In this document: in pieces, positions 63,301 through 64,000 of the stretch
How the letters are laid out: each line of letters opens with the position of its first letter
Position numbering within the stretch: the first letter of the stretch is position 1
DNA from: Sabellastarte sp. h YS-2021
Taxonomy: Eukaryota > Annelida > Polychaeta > Sabellida > Sabellidae
DNA length: 64,000 nt
Reading direction: 5' to 3'
Assembly (NCBI GenBank): GCA_964017235.1
Contig: OZ024940.1
Coordinates: forward strand, 868,001 to 932,000
Notes under the pieces: model-generated
Told to the model about the DNA's origin: nothing
Database searches by the model: none
What the model saw: the letters and a program-made list of their open reading frames with translations, nothing else
Translations under genes and position numbers: made by a program

Positions 63301-64000
63301 CTACAGTTGCCTTACCACCGAGTACGCCAAATTTGGTCGTTCCGAGGGACACCAATTTTTTTCCACCAATAGATAGAGGGGTCCAGTCTGAGTCTATACA
63401 ATATAACAGGGTAGGGTCTAAAGACCTTAAATCGGCAGATATGAGCAGAAACTGTATTTCCCATTGATTTTAAATGGGGAATTTGTCATACATGTGTAGA
63501 TGCCTTACCACCCAGTACGCCAAATTTGGTCGTTCCGAGGGACACCAATTTTTTTCCACCAATAGATAGAGGGGTCCAGTCTGAGTCTATACAATATAAC
63601 AGGGTAGGGTCTAAAGACCTTACATCGGCAGATATGAGCAGAAACAGTATTTCCCATTGATTTTAAATGGGGAATTTGTCATACATGTGTAGATGCCTTA
63701 CCATCGAGTACGCCAAATTTGGTCGTTCCGAGGGACACCAATTTTTTTCCACCAATAGATAGAGGGGTCCAGTCTGAGTCTATACAATATAACAGGGTAG
63801 GGTCTAAAGACCTTAATGTGGCAGATATGAGCAGAAACAGTATTTCCCATTGATTTTAAATGGGGAATTTGTCATGCATACACACTAGTACAGTTGCCTT
63901 ACCACCGAGTACGCCAAATTTGGACGTTCCGAGGGACACCAATTTTTTTCCACGAATAGATAGAGGGGTCCAGTCTGAGTCTATACAATATAACAGGGTA
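58329..64000 (+). repeat. Long-range duplicate of 35394-41065 (offset 22,935 bp)
   Basis: Monomer order matches 35394-41065 throughout, including the rare markers CATCAAG (39157/62092), GTTTCGAGG with GATACAGGGG (39350/62285), TTTGCCATTG (39743/62678), GAGTCTGTAC with ATGATCAG (40145/63080), AAACTGTATT (40338/63273) and ACCACCCAG (40539/63474). Differences include the 3' half of the fourth monomer (37967 versus 60902), GAAGGACACC versus GAGGGACACC in the C, and CACACTACTAC at 63273. Confidence 0.88.
63860..64000 (+). repeat. Truncated A monomer at right edge
   Basis: These are the first 141 bp of an A monomer (GTCATGCATACACAC, GGACGTT, CAATAGATAG is read as GAATAGATAG). It corresponds to 40925 at the 22,935-bp offset. 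The array continues beyond the window with no sign of an edge. Confidence 0.9.

Larger units (their letters stand above)
1..64000 (+). repeat. Satellite DNA array, ~198-bp monomers, spanning the window
   Basis: The entire window is a head-to-tail tandem array in a single orientation. Complete monomers run from 130 to 63859: 200 of 201 bp (A), 106 of 193 bp (B) and 16 of 192 bp (C), which sum exactly to 63,730 bp. I set the monomer start at ATGGGGAATTTGTCAT, but the phase is arbitrary. No base falls outside the satellite, no transposon or unique insertion interrupts it, and no inversion is seen. Monomers are very similar, differing at a limited set of recurring positions, and the pattern of these variants defines higher-order repeats. 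Known biology: arrays of this kind form centromeric and pericentromeric heterochromatin in eukaryotes. Location at a centromere is inference; nothing in the sequence proves it. The family is not one I recognise. Confidence 0.98.

Noticed and set aside
130..63467. About 200 open reading frames of 61-64 codons, one per A or C monomer, starting MGNLSC or MSCIHT
   Set aside because: They arise because 201 and 192 are multiples of 3 and the consensus happens to be open in one frame; B monomers (193 bp) of the same lineage break the frame. They have no upstream regulatory sequence beyond the repeat itself and resemble no protein family I know. A satellite by-product is far more likely than a gene family; a transcript or proteome search would settle it.
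1..64000. CRISPR array or bacterial repeat locus
   Set aside because: Repeat units are about 200 bp and contiguous, with no unique spacers and no cas-like genes; the layout is a eukaryotic satellite.
1..64000. Transposon or retroelement insertions
   Set aside because: All sequence is accounted for by monomers; there are no target-site duplications, terminal repeats or foreign stretches.
1..64000. Species or named satellite family assignment
   Set aside because: I do not recognise the monomer. A search of repeat databases with the 201-bp consensus would be decisive; I will not guess.

Overview
The whole 64 kb window is one uninterrupted, head-to-tail satellite DNA array. I find no gene, RNA gene, mobile element or unique sequence on either strand. 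The sequence divides exactly into 322 complete monomers (130-63859) plus a truncated monomer at each edge (1-129 and 63860-64000). There are three length classes: 200 A monomers of 201 bp, 106 B monomers of 193 bp and 16 C monomers of 192 bp. These account for every base from 130 to 63859, and the mean monomer is 197.9 bp, about one nucleosome repeat. The A consensus is about 42% GC. Such an array indicates a eukaryotic chromosome, most likely centromeric, pericentromeric or other constitutive heterochromatin. I do not recognise the satellite family and cannot name the organism. Recurrent CpG-to-TpG/CpA changes suggest a genome that methylates CpG.

A and B/C differ mainly in a 26-bp versus 18-bp block near the monomer start, in a CAATAGATAG versus CAATGGATGG stretch, and in 3' variants. 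C is a B-like monomer with a T6 instead of a T7 tract. Shared sequence variants order the monomers into nested higher-order repeats (HORs). Left to right: an irregular mixed block (130-4092); an early copy of a 1978-bp 10-mer (4286-6263); a 989-bp 5-mer pair (8643-10620); a 1390-bp 7-mer in three tandem copies (10420-14589); a 4558-bp 23-mer and its 7331-bp and 2773-bp derivatives (about 13.8-33.6 kb); an 8-mer and two 10-mers (33810-39349); a 1584-bp pair and a 3560-bp pair (40338-50022); five tandem 1978-bp 10-mers (50417-60306); and a final part (58329-64000) that repeats 35394-41065 at an offset of 22,935 bp.

The layout records repeated unequal exchange. Several duplication or deletion junctions fall inside a single chimeric monomer whose 5' and 3' halves come from different HOR positions, and all of them keep exact monomer register. 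Recurrent sequence elements in the monomer are a T7 tract, a CCAAATTTGG palindrome (which fits the CArg-box consensus), the inverted repeat GGTCTAAAGACC, and a stem-loop across each monomer junction. In one lineage both arms of that stem carry a matching pair of changes. The roughly 64-codon reading frames in most A and C monomers are best read as a by-product of the repeat, not as genes.
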